Assembly (NCBI RefSeq): GCF_002214185.1
Contig: NZ_CP022161.1
Coordinates: 10,175,486-10,239,485, forward strand
DNA from: Streptomyces capitiformicae
GTDB taxonomy: Bacteria; Actinomycetota; Actinomycetes; Streptomycetales; Streptomycetaceae
Length of the DNA stretch: 64,000 nt
Reading direction: 5' to 3'
The notes beneath the pieces are model-generated. The model saw only the letters and a program-made list of their open reading frames with translations. It searched no databases and was not told the origin of the DNA. The translations under genes and the position numbers were made by a program. Below, piece after piece: positions 44,000-53,094 of this stretch (the stretch's first letter is position 1; each line of letters begins with the position of its first letter).

Positions 44000-46312
44000 T
44001 TGACCACCACTCGATCTCCGATATCCACGCAGCGCCCGGCTCGGCGTCGGGCGGACATGGCTGTGCTGGGAGGTGTGCGGCCGCCACTGGCGGCCCTGCC
44101 GGTTCTGTTAGCCCTCGTCGCGGGCCTGACGGTGTTCGCGGTCGGGAGCGATGCCGAACGGGGCGTCCCCGAGGCCGTCCTCAGCTCCCAGCAGCACATC
44201 GCCGAGGACGGGGCGGTGGCGCTGCAGGGCGCCGTCGACCAGAGCGTCACCGATCTGCGGGCAGCGGCCGCGGACTTCGGCGGCTCCAAGTCTGTACCGG
44301 CGGAGGGAATGCTGACCCGCCTCGACCGGGCCTACCCCAAGTGGCGGGGTACCGCCGTCGTCGATGTGTCCACCGGTCGGCTGCTCGCCTCGCAGGGCGA
44401 GGCCGTACCGCTCGGGAAGGTGAACCTTCGTGGACTGCCGGCGAACCCGCCTCCGAGACTGGTGCGGGACGACTCGGGCGTCACCCGGCTGCTGGTCTTC
44501 GCGACGCTGTCGCAAGGCGGCAGGCAGGAGTTGCTCGTCGCCTCCCAGAGCCTGAAGCTGCCGGGCATCTCCGTCGGCAGGAATCACACGCTCAACGTCG
44601 TGGACCGTGACGGGGCCACTCTCACCTCGGCCGGGCCGGGATCCGGCACCGACCGTGCCAAGTCGCTGGCCGGCACCGCCGCCCGCGCGGCGCAGAGCAG
44701 GGGACCGTCGGAAACCGCCGCCGGCGGCTTCGACGGTCCGAGCGGCAGTCTCGTCAGGGCGGCGGACGGCAACACCCGTACCGCCGTCGGATACGCCGCA
44801 GTGGCCCGAGGGCCTGCCGCGAAAGAGAGTCCGAGCAGCGCACTCGGACTGACGGTCGTCACGACGGTGCGAACCGAGCGTCATGAGGCAGGGACCGGTG
44901 ACCTTCGTCTCGCCCTCCTCGCCGCGGCCGTGCTACTGGCCCTCGCTGCCGGGGTCACCGCCGCCCTCCACCTGGTGGTGCAGCGGCCTGTGCTGCGGTT
45001 GCGTCGCGAAGCGCTAAGGCTCGGCTCGGGTGATCTCACGGCTCCCGTCCGCGTAGCCCGCTTCGGGGAACCTGCCCGGGTCGGCGCCGCGCTGGAGGCA
45101 CTGCGCCTGCAACTCCGTGGCAGAGGCGGGCCGTCGCAGGAGACGGTCGCGCAGCCACCGGCCAAGGGGCCTGTTCCGCGCGGGACGGGCAAGGGCCCGC
45201 GTCGGCTCGGACTGCGCGCCGTACTTGTGGTGTGCGCGTTCGCTCTGCTGGCCTGGCCCGCGTCGATGCTGCTGACGCTCGGCAGCACCTTGCCGCACCC
45301 GGCCGCGGTCGTACCGCGGCTGATCTCCGACGACCAGCGGCAACGCACCGAGACGACGGCGGATCGCCTGCGCAGGGGGATCAACGACGGATACGCGGAT
45401 CTCGCCCATCTCGCCACCGTGATCGACGCGTCCCGGTCGAAGGAGGCGCGCAAGGTCCTCGACCGATCCCTGGAGCAGCACAGCCGATATCGGTCCCTGT
45501 ACATCGTCGACGGCGCCGGCAAGATCCTCGTCCGCGCCGGTGGTGAACCCCGTACCCCGAAGAAGGTCCGCATCAGGCCCGGGGTCAGGCAGACGAACAC
45601 CTCCGGCACGGAACCGGTGCTCGCCGCCGTGGCCGCTCAGCCGGTCAAGGGTGCGTCGGCGAGGTCAGGACACCGCTATGTCGTGGGTGAGTTCAAGGTC
45701 CAGTACCTGACCGGCATCCTCAACCGGCCCGGTCTCGGCTCGGTGTGGCTGGTGGACTCCGCGCATCGGGTCATCGCGTCCAACAAGGGGTTCGTGGCCT
45801 TCGGGCGGGTCTCCGACGGCCGGCTGCGGGCCCGGATGAAGGCCGTCCGCACGACCAAGGGCTCCGCTGAGCTGCTGCTCGGCCGGCGGGATCCGGCGGT
45901 CGCCGCGGTGGCGCCGTTCAACGAGAAGCGGGGCGTCGCGGGCGCACTCGGCTGGAAGGTCGCCTCCATCAAGCCGGTGTTCTGGATCGGGCTGCCCGAG
46001 TACGAGGCGCAGCGGCGGATCATGCTCGTCGGTCTGCTGGGACTGACGACGGGCGCCCTCTGCCTCGGCTGGCTGTACCTCGTCGTCGTACGTCCGCTGC
46101 GTGAAGTCGCCCAGGGCGCTGAGGCGTTGGCGGCCGGGGACCGCAGAACGGTGCTCTACCCGCGCTACCACGACGAGGTGGGATCCGTCGCCCGCAGCCT
46201 CGAACTGATCAGACAGCGACTCCCCCGCACCGACGCACCGCCCGCGCCCGGTTCCCCGGACGGGGCGCACACCCCCTCCACTTCCCCGTCCGGCCCCGGT
46301 CCCAGGAGCTGA
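44000..46312 (+). CDS. HAMP-domain membrane sensor-like protein of the capBC operon
   Basis: A 770-residue protein with four membrane segments: about 30-50 (LAALPVLLALVAGLTVFAVG), 303-327 (LALLAAAVLLALAAGVTAAL), 408-430 (AVLVVCAFALLAWPASMLL) and 672-695 (LVGLLGLTTGALCLGWLYLV). Two extracytoplasmic sensor-like (Cache/PAS-type) regions lie between them, and a HAMP linker follows the last (VVRPLREVAQGAEALAAGDRR). There is no kinase, cyclase or methyl-accepting output domain, so it senses or stabilises rather than signals by known chemistry. Start TTG 44000 follows GGAAAGGA. It precedes capB by six bases and is presumably co-expressed with it. Confidence 0.8.
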   Translation: MTTTRSPISTQRPARRRADMAVLGGVRPPLAALPVLLALVAGLTVFAVGSDAERGVPEAVLSSQQHIAEDGAVALQGAVDQSVTDLRAAAADFGGSKSVPAEGMLTRLDRAYPKWRGTAVVDVSTGRLLASQGEAVPLGKVNLRGLPANPPPRLVRDDSGVTRLLVFATLSQGGRQELLVASQSLKLPGISVGRNHTLNVVDRDGATLTSAGPGSGTDRAKSLAGTAARAAQSRGPSETAAGGFDGPSGSLVRAADGNTRTAVGYAAVARGPAAKESPSSALGLTVVTTVRTERHEAGTGDLRLALLAAAVLLALAAGVTAALHLVVQRPVLRLRREALRLGSGDLTAPVRVARFGEPARVGAALEALRLQLRGRGGPSQETVAQPPAKGPVPRGTGKGPRRLGLRAVLVVCAFALLAWPASMLLTLGSTLPHPAAVVPRLISDDQRQRTETTADRLRRGINDGYADLAHLATVIDASRSKEARKVLDRSLEQHSRYRSLYIVDGAGKILVRAGGEPRTPKKVRIRPGVRQTNTSGTEPVLAAVAAQPVKGASARSGHRYVVGEFKVQYLTGILNRPGLGSVWLVDSAHRVIASNKGFVAFGRVSDGRLRARMKAVRTTKGSAELLLGRRDPAVAAVAPFNEKRGVAGALGWKVASIKPVFWIGLPEYEAQRRIMLVGLLGLTTGALCLGWLYLVVVRPLREVAQGAEALAAGDRRTVLYPRYHDEVGSVARSLELIRQRLPRTDAPPAPGSPDGAHTPSTSPSGPGPRS

Positions 46313-46318
46313 CTCGCC

Positions 46319-47590
46319 GTGCTCTTCCTGTACTGCGTCCTCGCGACGTGCTGCGCCGGCCTGCTCGTCGCAGGCATCGTCGAACAGCGCCGCCATGACG
46401 CGAATCTCGCTGTCATACCCACCCGAGTGCTGGTCAACGGCATTCGCGGCAAGTCCTCCATCACCCGGCTGTGCGCGGGCGCGCTGCGCGGCAGCGGCCT
46501 GGTGACCGTCGCCAAGACCACGGGCACCGCGGCCCGGTTCATCCACCCCGATGCCACCGAGGAGCCGGTCTACCGCAAGTTCGGCATCGCCAACGTCGTG
46601 GAGCAGATCGGCATCGTCCGGCGGGCCGCCGGCTACCGGCCCGATGTCCTGGTCATGGAGTGCATGGCCGTCATGCCCGCACTCCAGGAGATCAACCAGT
46701 CCAAGCTGATCCGCTCCACCATCGGCGTGCTCTGCAACGTCCGCGAGGACCATCTCGCCGAGATGGGCCCGACGTTGGACGACGTGGCCCGCTCCCTGTG
46801 CCGGTCCCTGCCGGAGGGCGGCGTCTGTGTCACCGCGGAGAAAGAGCGCTTCCACATCCTCCAGGAGGAGGCCGACGCCCGGAACTGCGAGCTGATCTAC
46901 GCCGACCCGGAAACCGTCACCGACGAGGAACTGCGCGGCTTCAGCTGGTTCACCTTCAAGGAGAACGTCGCCATCGCACTCGCGGTCGCCGAACTGCTCG
47001 GCGTCGACCGCGCGACCGCGCTGAAGGGAATGTACGAGGCGCCACCGGACCCGGGCGTGCTGTCCGTCGAGCGGTACCGCACCCCTGACGAAAAGCGGCT
47101 GCGATTCGCGAACGTCTTCGCAGCCAACGACCCCGAGTCGACGCTGATGAACATCAACCAGCTGCTCGAACTGGGCGCGATCCACCGTCCGTTGCACGTC
47201 GTCATCAACTGCCGTCCCGACCGTGTGGAGCGCAACGGGCAGATGGGCGCGCTCATCCCCCAGCTCGACCCGGAGACGGTGTTCCTCATCGGCCACCCCA
47301 CCAAGTCGGCCGCCGACGCCATACCCACCCACTGGACCGGGAACATCGTCGATCTCGGCGGCGACCGCCGCGACCCCGACCTGCTCACCACGGACCTGCT
47401 GGCTCACCTGGGGCCGGACTCCTCGCTCGTCGCCATCGGCAACATCCACGGCCAGGGCGAACTCTTCCTGGAGCGGCTCGCGGCACTCGCGCCCGACCAC
47501 GTCGACGCCGCCGCCGACCCCGCCGACCCGAGCGACGCCCCCGCATCACTCGTCGCCCACCACAACTCCTCGCATGGAGCATCCCGTTGA
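46319..47590 (+). CDS. pgsB: Poly-gamma-glutamate synthase subunit CapB/PgsB
   Basis: A 423-residue Mur-ligase-like amide ligase. It has an N-terminal membrane anchor (LYCVLATCCAGLLVAGIV), the nucleotide-binding VNGIRGKSSITRL loop, the KTTGTAARFI segment, VVEQIGIVRRAAGYRPD, the CNVREDHLAEMGPTLDDVA block typical of CapB, and a C-terminal NPE-like region (ANDPESTLMNINQLL). It uses ATP to join glutamate through gamma-carboxyl bonds at the membrane together with CapC. GTG 46319 follows AGGAG. It overlaps capC by four bases, as in known pgs operons. Confidence 0.92.
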   Translation: MLFLYCVLATCCAGLLVAGIVEQRRHDANLAVIPTRVLVNGIRGKSSITRLCAGALRGSGLVTVAKTTGTAARFIHPDATEEPVYRKFGIANVVEQIGIVRRAAGYRPDVLVMECMAVMPALQEINQSKLIRSTIGVLCNVREDHLAEMGPTLDDVARSLCRSLPEGGVCVTAEKERFHILQEEADARNCELIYADPETVTDEELRGFSWFTFKENVAIALAVAELLGVDRATALKGMYEAPPDPGVLSVERYRTPDEKRLRFANVFAANDPESTLMNINQLLELGAIHRPLHVVINCRPDRVERNGQMGALIPQLDPETVFLIGHPTKSAADAIPTHWTGNIVDLGGDRRDPDLLTTDLLAHLGPDSSLVAIGNIHGQGELFLERLAALAPDHVDAAADPADPSDAPASLVAHHNSSHGASR

Positions 47591-48069
47591 TCCCCGCAGT
47601 AGTCACCCCCCAGATCGCAGCCATCGGCATCGCCCTCGGTCTGGTGTTCTCCCTCCTGTGCTACCTGACCACGAACCTCTCACCGGGCGGCATGATCACC
47701 CCCGGCTGGCTGGCCCTCACCCTCGTCGATGATCTGCGGCGCGCCGCCATGGTCGCGGGCGTGGCAGCCCTGACCTACCTGCTGACCAAGCTGCTGCAGC
47801 GCTTCGTCATCCTCTACGGCAAGCGGCTGTTCGCCGCCGTCGTGCTCACCGGTGTCCTGCTCCAGGCCGGGCTCTCCTTGTTGCTCCAGCAGGAGTTCCC
47901 CATGCTGTTCGCCCATCAGGCCCTCGGGTTCATCGTCCCCGGTCTCATCGCCTACCAGCTCGAGAGGCAGCCCAAGACAGCGACGGTCCTCTCCACCGGC
48001 GCGGTCACGTTCGCCACCTACGTGATTCTGGTGTCCGGGCTGCTGCTGGGCGCCCTGCCCACGAAATGA
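47587..48069 (+). CDS. pgsC: Poly-gamma-glutamate synthase subunit CapC/PgsC
   Basis: A 160-residue integral membrane protein with five hydrophobic segments and the CapC signature NLSPGGMITPGWLAL near the N terminus, followed by RFVILYGKRLFAAVVL and GFIVPGLIAYQLERQ. CapC is the obligatory partner of CapB in gamma-polyglutamate synthesis at the membrane. It is translationally coupled to capB by ATGA. No CapA/PgsA-type metallophosphatase follows; the next gene encodes an NlpC/P60-like protein instead. Confidence 0.92.
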   Translation: MIPAVVTPQIAAIGIALGLVFSLLCYLTTNLSPGGMITPGWLALTLVDDLRRAAMVAGVAALTYLLTKLLQRFVILYGKRLFAAVVLTGVLLQAGLSLLLQQEFPMLFAHQALGFIVPGLIAYQLERQPKTATVLSTGAVTFATYVILVSGLLLGALPTK

Positions 48070-48126
48070 GCCGCCCCCTCACCGGCCTGCGGCGCCATCT
48101 CCCCTTCCCCCCATCGGAGTTGACCA

Positions 48127-49242
48127 GTGAAACGCCTCCAGCCCAGAATCCGTAGGTTCTCCCGGACCAGGAACGCGACCCTGTTCCTGGTGACAGCCGT
48201 CCTGCTCGCGGCGAGCTGCGGGCTGTCCCTGCAGCTCAGGCACCGTATCGACAAGCCGACGGCATCGCCGGTACCGTCGGCATCACAGGTGTCACGGGCA
48301 TCACTGGCGTCACCGGGTGCCGGAATCCGGGTCAGGAGCGGCTCGCTGCACTTCGAGCGGATCGGCAACCCCGCCCGCACGGTCGCCCGCGACCAGCGCG
48401 GCGCCGTCATCGCCACGTTCACCGACGGCGCCCGTACGGCCGTACTGACCGGGCCCAGCAGGACGTTCGCGGAGCCGCGTACGACGGATGCCAAGGTCGT
48501 CACCAAGAGCTGGGTGCGGCTGCTGCCCAAGGCATGGGCCCGTGGCGCGGAGAAGAGCGGCTGGTTCAAGACCTGGCTCAGGTCCCGGCTCGGCAGCCGC
48601 GACCCCGACATCCTCGCCACGGCCTTCGACTACATCGCCGGTGCCCCGGTCCGGACGACGGCAGCGGGAGTCAAATACAGCGGTGCCGCCCGCTACACAC
48701 CCGGCACCGCCGGCGACTCCGGGCGTGCCGGGCAAAGGAAGCCGAAGCCGCGCACGGGCTCGGACTTCTACGACTACCTGGGCATCCCCTGGACCTTCCC
48801 CGACAAGGTCACCCGCACCCCGGAGAAGGACCGCGCACGCTCCGTCGACAGCTCCGGCTATGTCCGGCTGGTGTACGGATATCGCTCGGGGTTCCCGCTG
48901 AACAGCAGGGACAGCGCGGCGGGCAACGGGCTGCAGCGGACCCCCGACGCGATCGCCCACGGGCGGCTCGGCCTACCCGTGATCCCCCTCAGCAACCGCC
49001 GCCCCGCTGTCATCCAGCAGCTCCAGCCCGGCGACCTGGTCTTCTTCAGAACAAAGGAGCTGCCCGGCGGACGGATCGGCCACATCGGTATCTACCTCGG
49101 CCTGGACACCGCCGACCACCCTCGCTTCATCTCCAGCCGGAAGAACGCGGGCGGCCCCACCATGGGTGACAAGGGCGGCACCTCACGGCTCGACGGTGAC
49201 GGCTACTACGCCCAAGGGCTGCGCGCGGCCCGCCGCCTCTGA
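48127..49242 (+). CDS. NlpC/P60-like exported protein with Cys-to-Ser catalytic change
   Basis: A 371-residue protein with a signal anchor (RNATLFLVTAVLLAASCGLSL) and a C-terminal NlpC/P60 domain (about 220-371). The motif that normally reads DCSG reads DSSGYVRLVYG (Ser242, codon AGC, one base from TGC), while the His region RIGHIGIYLG (His319) and the QLQPGDLVFF strand are kept. A cysteine peptidase with Ser here would be expected to be inactive or greatly weakened. In capBC operons the NlpC/P60 position is held by enzymes that cut gamma-glutamyl bonds, so this copy may bind rather than cut, or may reflect a sequence error. It follows capC by 57 bp. Confidence 0.82.
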   Translation: MKRLQPRIRRFSRTRNATLFLVTAVLLAASCGLSLQLRHRIDKPTASPVPSASQVSRASLASPGAGIRVRSGSLHFERIGNPARTVARDQRGAVIATFTDGARTAVLTGPSRTFAEPRTTDAKVVTKSWVRLLPKAWARGAEKSGWFKTWLRSRLGSRDPDILATAFDYIAGAPVRTTAAGVKYSGAARYTPGTAGDSGRAGQRKPKPRTGSDFYDYLGIPWTFPDKVTRTPEKDRARSVDSSGYVRLVYGYRSGFPLNSRDSAAGNGLQRTPDAIAHGRLGLPVIPLSNRRPAVIQQLQPGDLVFFRTKELPGGRIGHIGIYLGLDTADHPRFISSRKNAGGPTMGDKGGTSRLDGDGYYAQGLRAARRL

Positions 49243-49317
49243 CTGCGCTCCGACCGGGTCGAGGCCCGCGCCCTGGTCCACGAGAGAGACTCGACGCCTA
49301 CCTGGTCAAGCCGTTCT

Positions 49318-49354
49318 CCCGGGATCTGAGCCCGAAGAGGGCTCAGATCCCGGG
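49318..49354. terminator. 16-bp stem bidirectional terminator
   Basis: CCCGGGATCTGAGCCC and GGGCTCAGATCCCGGG pair perfectly around GAAGA. It separates the convergent NlpC/P60-like and GDSL hydrolase genes. Confidence 0.85.
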
Positions 49355-49362
49355 AGCGGGCG

Positions 49363-50469
49363 TCATCCGGCGGTCAGAGTGGTCCACTTCTGGTTGGAGC
49401 CGCCGTGGCAGTCCCACAGATGGAGCTGCGTGCCGTCGGTCGTGGAGGAGCCCGGAATGTCGAGGCAGCGGCCGGAGGCGGGGTTGCGGTAGCCGCCGTT
49501 GTAGGGCTGCCAGACCTGGTTGGCACCGCCGTGGCAGGTCCAGAGCTGCACCTTGGTGCCGTTGGCGGTACCGTAGCCGGCGGCGTCGAGGCACTTGCCC
49601 ATGGAGCGCAGGGTGCCGTTGGTGTAGAGCGACCAGAGCTGGTTGGCGTTGCCGCTGCAGCTCCAGATCTGGACGGCGGTCCCGTCGGCGGTGCCGGCGC
49701 CGTTGACATCCATGCACTTGCCGGCGATGCCCGACTGCACGGGGGCGGGGGCGGGGGCGGGGTTCCTCAGCCACCCTGCGCTGTCCGCGGCCTGGACGCC
49801 GCGGTGGAAGGCGTCGGCCATCTTCTGATAGCCCGAGTCGTTGGGATGCAGGGGGTCGTCCAGGTCGGCCGTGGTCAGGCTGCTCATGTCGACGAACGCG
49901 ACGCGCTTGCCCGCGGCCTGTGCGTCGCTGACGATTTGCCGGGTGGCCTGGTTGTACGTGCCCCGCCACCGCTCCTCCGAGCTGCTGGTGGACACGACCA
50001 GGGAGGCGACGAGGACGGTTGCGTCGGGGACGTCGGCGGTGATCTGGTTGACCAGCGACCTCAGCCGGGCGATGGCAGTGTCGACCTCCGAGGCCCCTTG
50101 GAGGTCGTTGGTACCGATATGCAGCGTCACGACGTTGGGCCGGTAGCGGGTCAGCGAGGCGTCGGCGAGTGCGGCGATCTGGTCGATGCGATATCCGGAG
50201 TGGCCTTCGTTGTCGGGGTCGGACATCGAACCGCCCCGCACCGTGCCCACGAAGTCCAGCGGATGGCCGTCCGCCGCGAGCCTGTTCCACAACGGCCCCC
50301 GGTAGCCGTTGCCCGTGCTGCTTCCCACACCCCACGTGATCGAGTCACCCAACGGCATGACCCGCAAAGGCGTGTCGGAGGCGGCGGAGGCAGGGGCCAC
50401 ACCTGCCGCTGTCACCCCGAGCGCGGCGGCGGCAAGCGTGATCAGGGGGCGAATCCAAGACTTTCTCAT
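49363..50469 (-). CDS. Secreted SGNH/GDSL hydrolase with ricin-type lectin domain
   Basis: A 368-residue exported protein. The signal peptide (RPLITLAAAALGVTAAGVAPASA) is followed by an SGNH esterase domain (about 35-235): block I VMPLGDSITWGVGSS with the nucleophile Ser, GTNDL as block III, and DPLHPNDSGYQKMAD with the catalytic Asp/His. A proline/alanine linker leads to a ricin B lectin domain (about 245-368) with QLW, QVW and QKW repeats. It probably deacylates plant polysaccharide (acetyl-xylan or similar) after lectin-mediated binding. The ATG at 50469 directly precedes RKSWIRP of the signal peptide; the longer frame is not supported. Confidence 0.9.
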   Translation of the reverse strand: MRKSWIRPLITLAAAALGVTAAGVAPASAASDTPLRVMPLGDSITWGVGSSTGNGYRGPLWNRLAADGHPLDFVGTVRGGSMSDPDNEGHSGYRIDQIAALADASLTRYRPNVVTLHIGTNDLQGASEVDTAIARLRSLVNQITADVPDATVLVASLVVSTSSSEERWRGTYNQATRQIVSDAQAAGKRVAFVDMSSLTTADLDDPLHPNDSGYQKMADAFHRGVQAADSAGWLRNPAPAPAPVQSGIAGKCMDVNGAGTADGTAVQIWSCSGNANQLWSLYTNGTLRSMGKCLDAAGYGTANGTKVQLWTCHGGANQVWQPYNGGYRNPASGRCLDIPGSSTTDGTQLHLWDCHGGSNQKWTTLTAG

Positions 50470-50606
50470 GGAGTTTCCTTCTCTGTCGCGAGTGATTGCT
50501 GAATCAGCGGGGCTGATCGCCGCCCGGCCGTACCAGGGTGTGATGCGTGACGGCGCCCCCTCGGCTTCCGGCTCTCCGAACACGAGGGCGCCGTGGGGGC
50601 TCGTGA

Positions 50607-50710
50607 TCACGGCCGGAGCACCGCCACGCCGTAGCGGCCGAGGGTCACCCCGTCGGTGACGGTCTCCGCTGTCAGCAGGTCGTGGTGGGTGGCGGCCGCG
50701 GGTCGCTTCA
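50607..50710 (-). pseudogene. Beta-galactosidase-like C-terminal remnant
   Basis: On the minus strand the last ~30 codons read HHDLLTAETVTDGVTLGRY followed by GVAVLRP and a stop. This matches the typical end of GH42-type beta-galactosidases (LLTG-x-TV-x-G-x-L-x-L-x-PYGV-x-VL). No upstream coding remains: the GH74 gene ends just 13 bp further. It is the relic of a deleted gene in the polysaccharide locus. Confidence 0.5.
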
Positions 50711-50722
50711 CTCAGTCGGGCA

Positions 50723-52936
50723 TCAGGCGGGGTCCCCGTACTGCACGCCGCGTCCGTTGGTGCCGAGGTAGACCCGGCCGTACACGCGCGGGTCGCCAGT
50801 GATGGCGGCGCCGGTCCAGCCCCACTGGTGCTGGTCGTCGTTGATCCGCGTCCAGGTCTTCGCCTCGTCGTCGGAGCGGTAGACGGCGTTGAAGGTCTCG
50901 ATGGCGCCGACCATGTAGATCGCCGGGTAGGAAGCGCCCTCGGCGGCCTTGCCGAAGCCCAGGGTGTGTGAGGTATGGCAGCTGCTGACCTTGGTGAAGG
51001 TCGCCCCTCCGTCGGTGGAGCGGTACAGCCCGTTCCACTTGAGGCTGAGCCACAGGTCGCCGGTGCGGCCCGGGGCGGCCTTCAACTGGAACTCGGCGTC
51101 GCCCGTGGCCAGGCCGGTGGCCCCCGCGGTGAAGGTCAGGCCGCCGTCGGTGCTGGCGAACACCGTGCCGGTCGTGGTGTCGAAGGCGTAGAAGCGGGTC
51201 GGGTCGACGGGGTCCGGGACCGGGGCTGCGCCCTTCGGGAAGGAGGCGACCTCGGACCAGGTGGCGCCGTTGTCGGCCGAGCGGTATCCGGGGTTCGCCG
51301 TGCCGAAGGACCACAGCAGCACGCCGCCGTCGGCGCTGGTGGCGATCGGCCCCGGCGCGTCCTTGGCGACGGCGGGCTGCGTCTCGAAGGGGGCCCAGGT
51401 CTTGCCGCCGTCGTTCGAGTAGGCGCCGTTGCCGTCGTTGCCCCAGCCCGCCCGGACCACGTACGACGGCTTGGCCGGGGCCAGCGACAGGCCGGTGCAG
51501 GTGCCGAACACAGGGTTCGACGCCATGCCGCGCGACGGCGACGCCGTGAGCCGCTCGTGGTACATCACCCCGATGTCCCCGTTCCCGCTGAGCAGGTGCG
51601 CCTCACCGGTCGGCGGCGAGACCAGCTGGCGGATGGCCGCCTCCTCCACGCCGCGGATCTCCGGGGCCCAGTGCCTGAGGTCGCGGGTGCCGTAGAGGGT
51701 CGCTCCGGTGCCGTAGACGACGTGCTCCGAGTCGAACGGGTCGAGGGCCAGGGCCTGGATCCACCAGCCGAACTTGGGCTTGTCGCCGCCCCACTTGAGG
51801 TAAGGGGTCTCCGAGACGTCGAGGACGGCCCTGTCCTTCAGGGACGTCCAGGTGCGGCCGCCGTTCGTGGAGCGGAAGACGGTGTCGATCTCGGCCCACC
51901 GGTTGTTCGTGGAGACGACGAGCGTGCCGGGGCGGCGGGCGTCGACGGCGACACCGCCGTAGCCGAAGGTGTCGGCCGACCCGTCCGTCGCGGTTCCGCC
52001 CGGCTTCACGGGCGTGACCTCGGTCCACTTCCCGTTGGTGGTGCGCAGCTTGTGCACACTGCCGTCGGACTGGCCGTTGGGGCCGGGGGCGTTGGCGTAC
52101 GTCACGTACAGCTCGCGCGTGTGGCGGTCGTACGCGGCGCGGATCGGCACCTTGGCAGCGGTGCCGGTGGGCCCGCCGGGGACGGGCTCCCAGGTCTTCC
52201 CGTCAGCGGTGCGGTACAGGTTCGGCTTGTCCGCCGTGCCGTCGGAGTCGCCCCAGCCGGCGTAGACCGTACGGCCCACGGCGACGAGGAGGGTGACGCC
52301 CTGGCCGGTGGCGCTCGGGACGGCCGGGAAGTCCGCGGGCTGCCAAGTGGCGCCACGGTCGGTGGACTTGAGCAGCCCGTCGTGCCGGGTGCCGAGCCAC
52401 AGGGTGTCGCTGTCGCGCGGGTCGACGAGCAACCGCTCCCCCGCACCCCTCCCGTCCTCGTTGCCGCCCAGCTTCACGGCCAGGTCGGTGCGCTTCCAGG
52501 TGGCCCCGCGGTCATCGGACCGCAGTACGGCTCCGTTGCCGGCCCAGGACTGGGTGTAGGCACCGAGGGTCAGGTACAACCGGTTCGGATGGGCCGGGTC
52601 GACGGCCATGGCCTCGACGCCGAGCAGGTTCCAGTCGTCCCAGCCGAGGTGATCGATCAGCGGGATCCAGCGGTCGGTCCGGTCGTCCCAGCGGTAGGCG
52701 CCGCCGATGTCGGTACGGAGGTAGGCGAGGCCGCGGCAGGAGGGGTGGAAGAGGACGCCGCTGATGAATCCTGTACCGCCCTGGACGGCGTTGCGCCAGC
52801 GGTAGGCGGGGGCGGCGGTCTCGCTGCCGTTGTCGGCGGCCTGTGCACGTCCCTGCAGGACCGGCAGGGTGGCGACCGCGGCCGTGGCAGCGGTTCCGGC
52901 GAGAACACCTCTTCTGCTGAGACGGAGCGTGCGCAT
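50723..52936 (-). CDS. GH74-family xyloglucanase
   Basis: A 737-residue secreted glycoside hydrolase with a Tat-type leader (LSRRGVLAGTAATAAVATLP) and two seven-bladed propellers built from Asp-box-like repeats (GATWKRTDL, GRTWTSLK, GKTWAPFE, GATWSEVA, GATFTKVS). The catalytic Asp candidates are in YLRTDIGGAYRWDD (near residue 77) and GNGDIGVMYHE (near 455), the positions known for GH74 enzymes. It would cut the backbone of xyloglucan outside the cell. It follows the ABC importer genes on the same strand after 158 bp and is probably in the same regulon. Confidence 0.92.
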   Translation of the reverse strand: MRTLRLSRRGVLAGTAATAAVATLPVLQGRAQAADNGSETAAPAYRWRNAVQGGTGFISGVLFHPSCRGLAYLRTDIGGAYRWDDRTDRWIPLIDHLGWDDWNLLGVEAMAVDPAHPNRLYLTLGAYTQSWAGNGAVLRSDDRGATWKRTDLAVKLGGNEDGRGAGERLLVDPRDSDTLWLGTRHDGLLKSTDRGATWQPADFPAVPSATGQGVTLLVAVGRTVYAGWGDSDGTADKPNLYRTADGKTWEPVPGGPTGTAAKVPIRAAYDRHTRELYVTYANAPGPNGQSDGSVHKLRTTNGKWTEVTPVKPGGTATDGSADTFGYGGVAVDARRPGTLVVSTNNRWAEIDTVFRSTNGGRTWTSLKDRAVLDVSETPYLKWGGDKPKFGWWIQALALDPFDSEHVVYGTGATLYGTRDLRHWAPEIRGVEEAAIRQLVSPPTGEAHLLSGNGDIGVMYHERLTASPSRGMASNPVFGTCTGLSLAPAKPSYVVRAGWGNDGNGAYSNDGGKTWAPFETQPAVAKDAPGPIATSADGGVLLWSFGTANPGYRSADNGATWSEVASFPKGAAPVPDPVDPTRFYAFDTTTGTVFASTDGGLTFTAGATGLATGDAEFQLKAAPGRTGDLWLSLKWNGLYRSTDGGATFTKVSSCHTSHTLGFGKAAEGASYPAIYMVGAIETFNAVYRSDDEAKTWTRINDDQHQWGWTGAAITGDPRVYGRVYLGTNGRGVQYGDPA

Positions 52937-53094
52937 GACATACCTCTTTCTTGTGCAAAGGAGAGGGAGAAAGTGACGCCCTCAGGGGCGCGGGGCGTTA
53001 TCGCTGTGCGGCTCCCCCGCGTGGGCACGACCAGCCACAACGAAGTTGCGGACCTGGGACCGACGGCTCCACGGCACGGGGCGGGTCGAGGGCG
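52937..53094. repeat. Gap carrying an interspersed repeat (52985-53040)
   Basis: The segment 52985-53040 matches 63715-63770 at 47 of 56 positions, including GCGGCTC-CCGCGTGGGC. The same kind of GC-rich element is scattered between genes in many Streptomyces. It lies between the ABC permease and GH74 genes. Confidence 0.65.

Noticed and set aside
49290..49330. A short plus-strand reading RLDAYLVKPFS that resembles the Lys region of response-regulator receivers
   Set aside because: Only about a dozen residues match and no flanking receiver sequence is found; a remnant is possible but cannot be supported.
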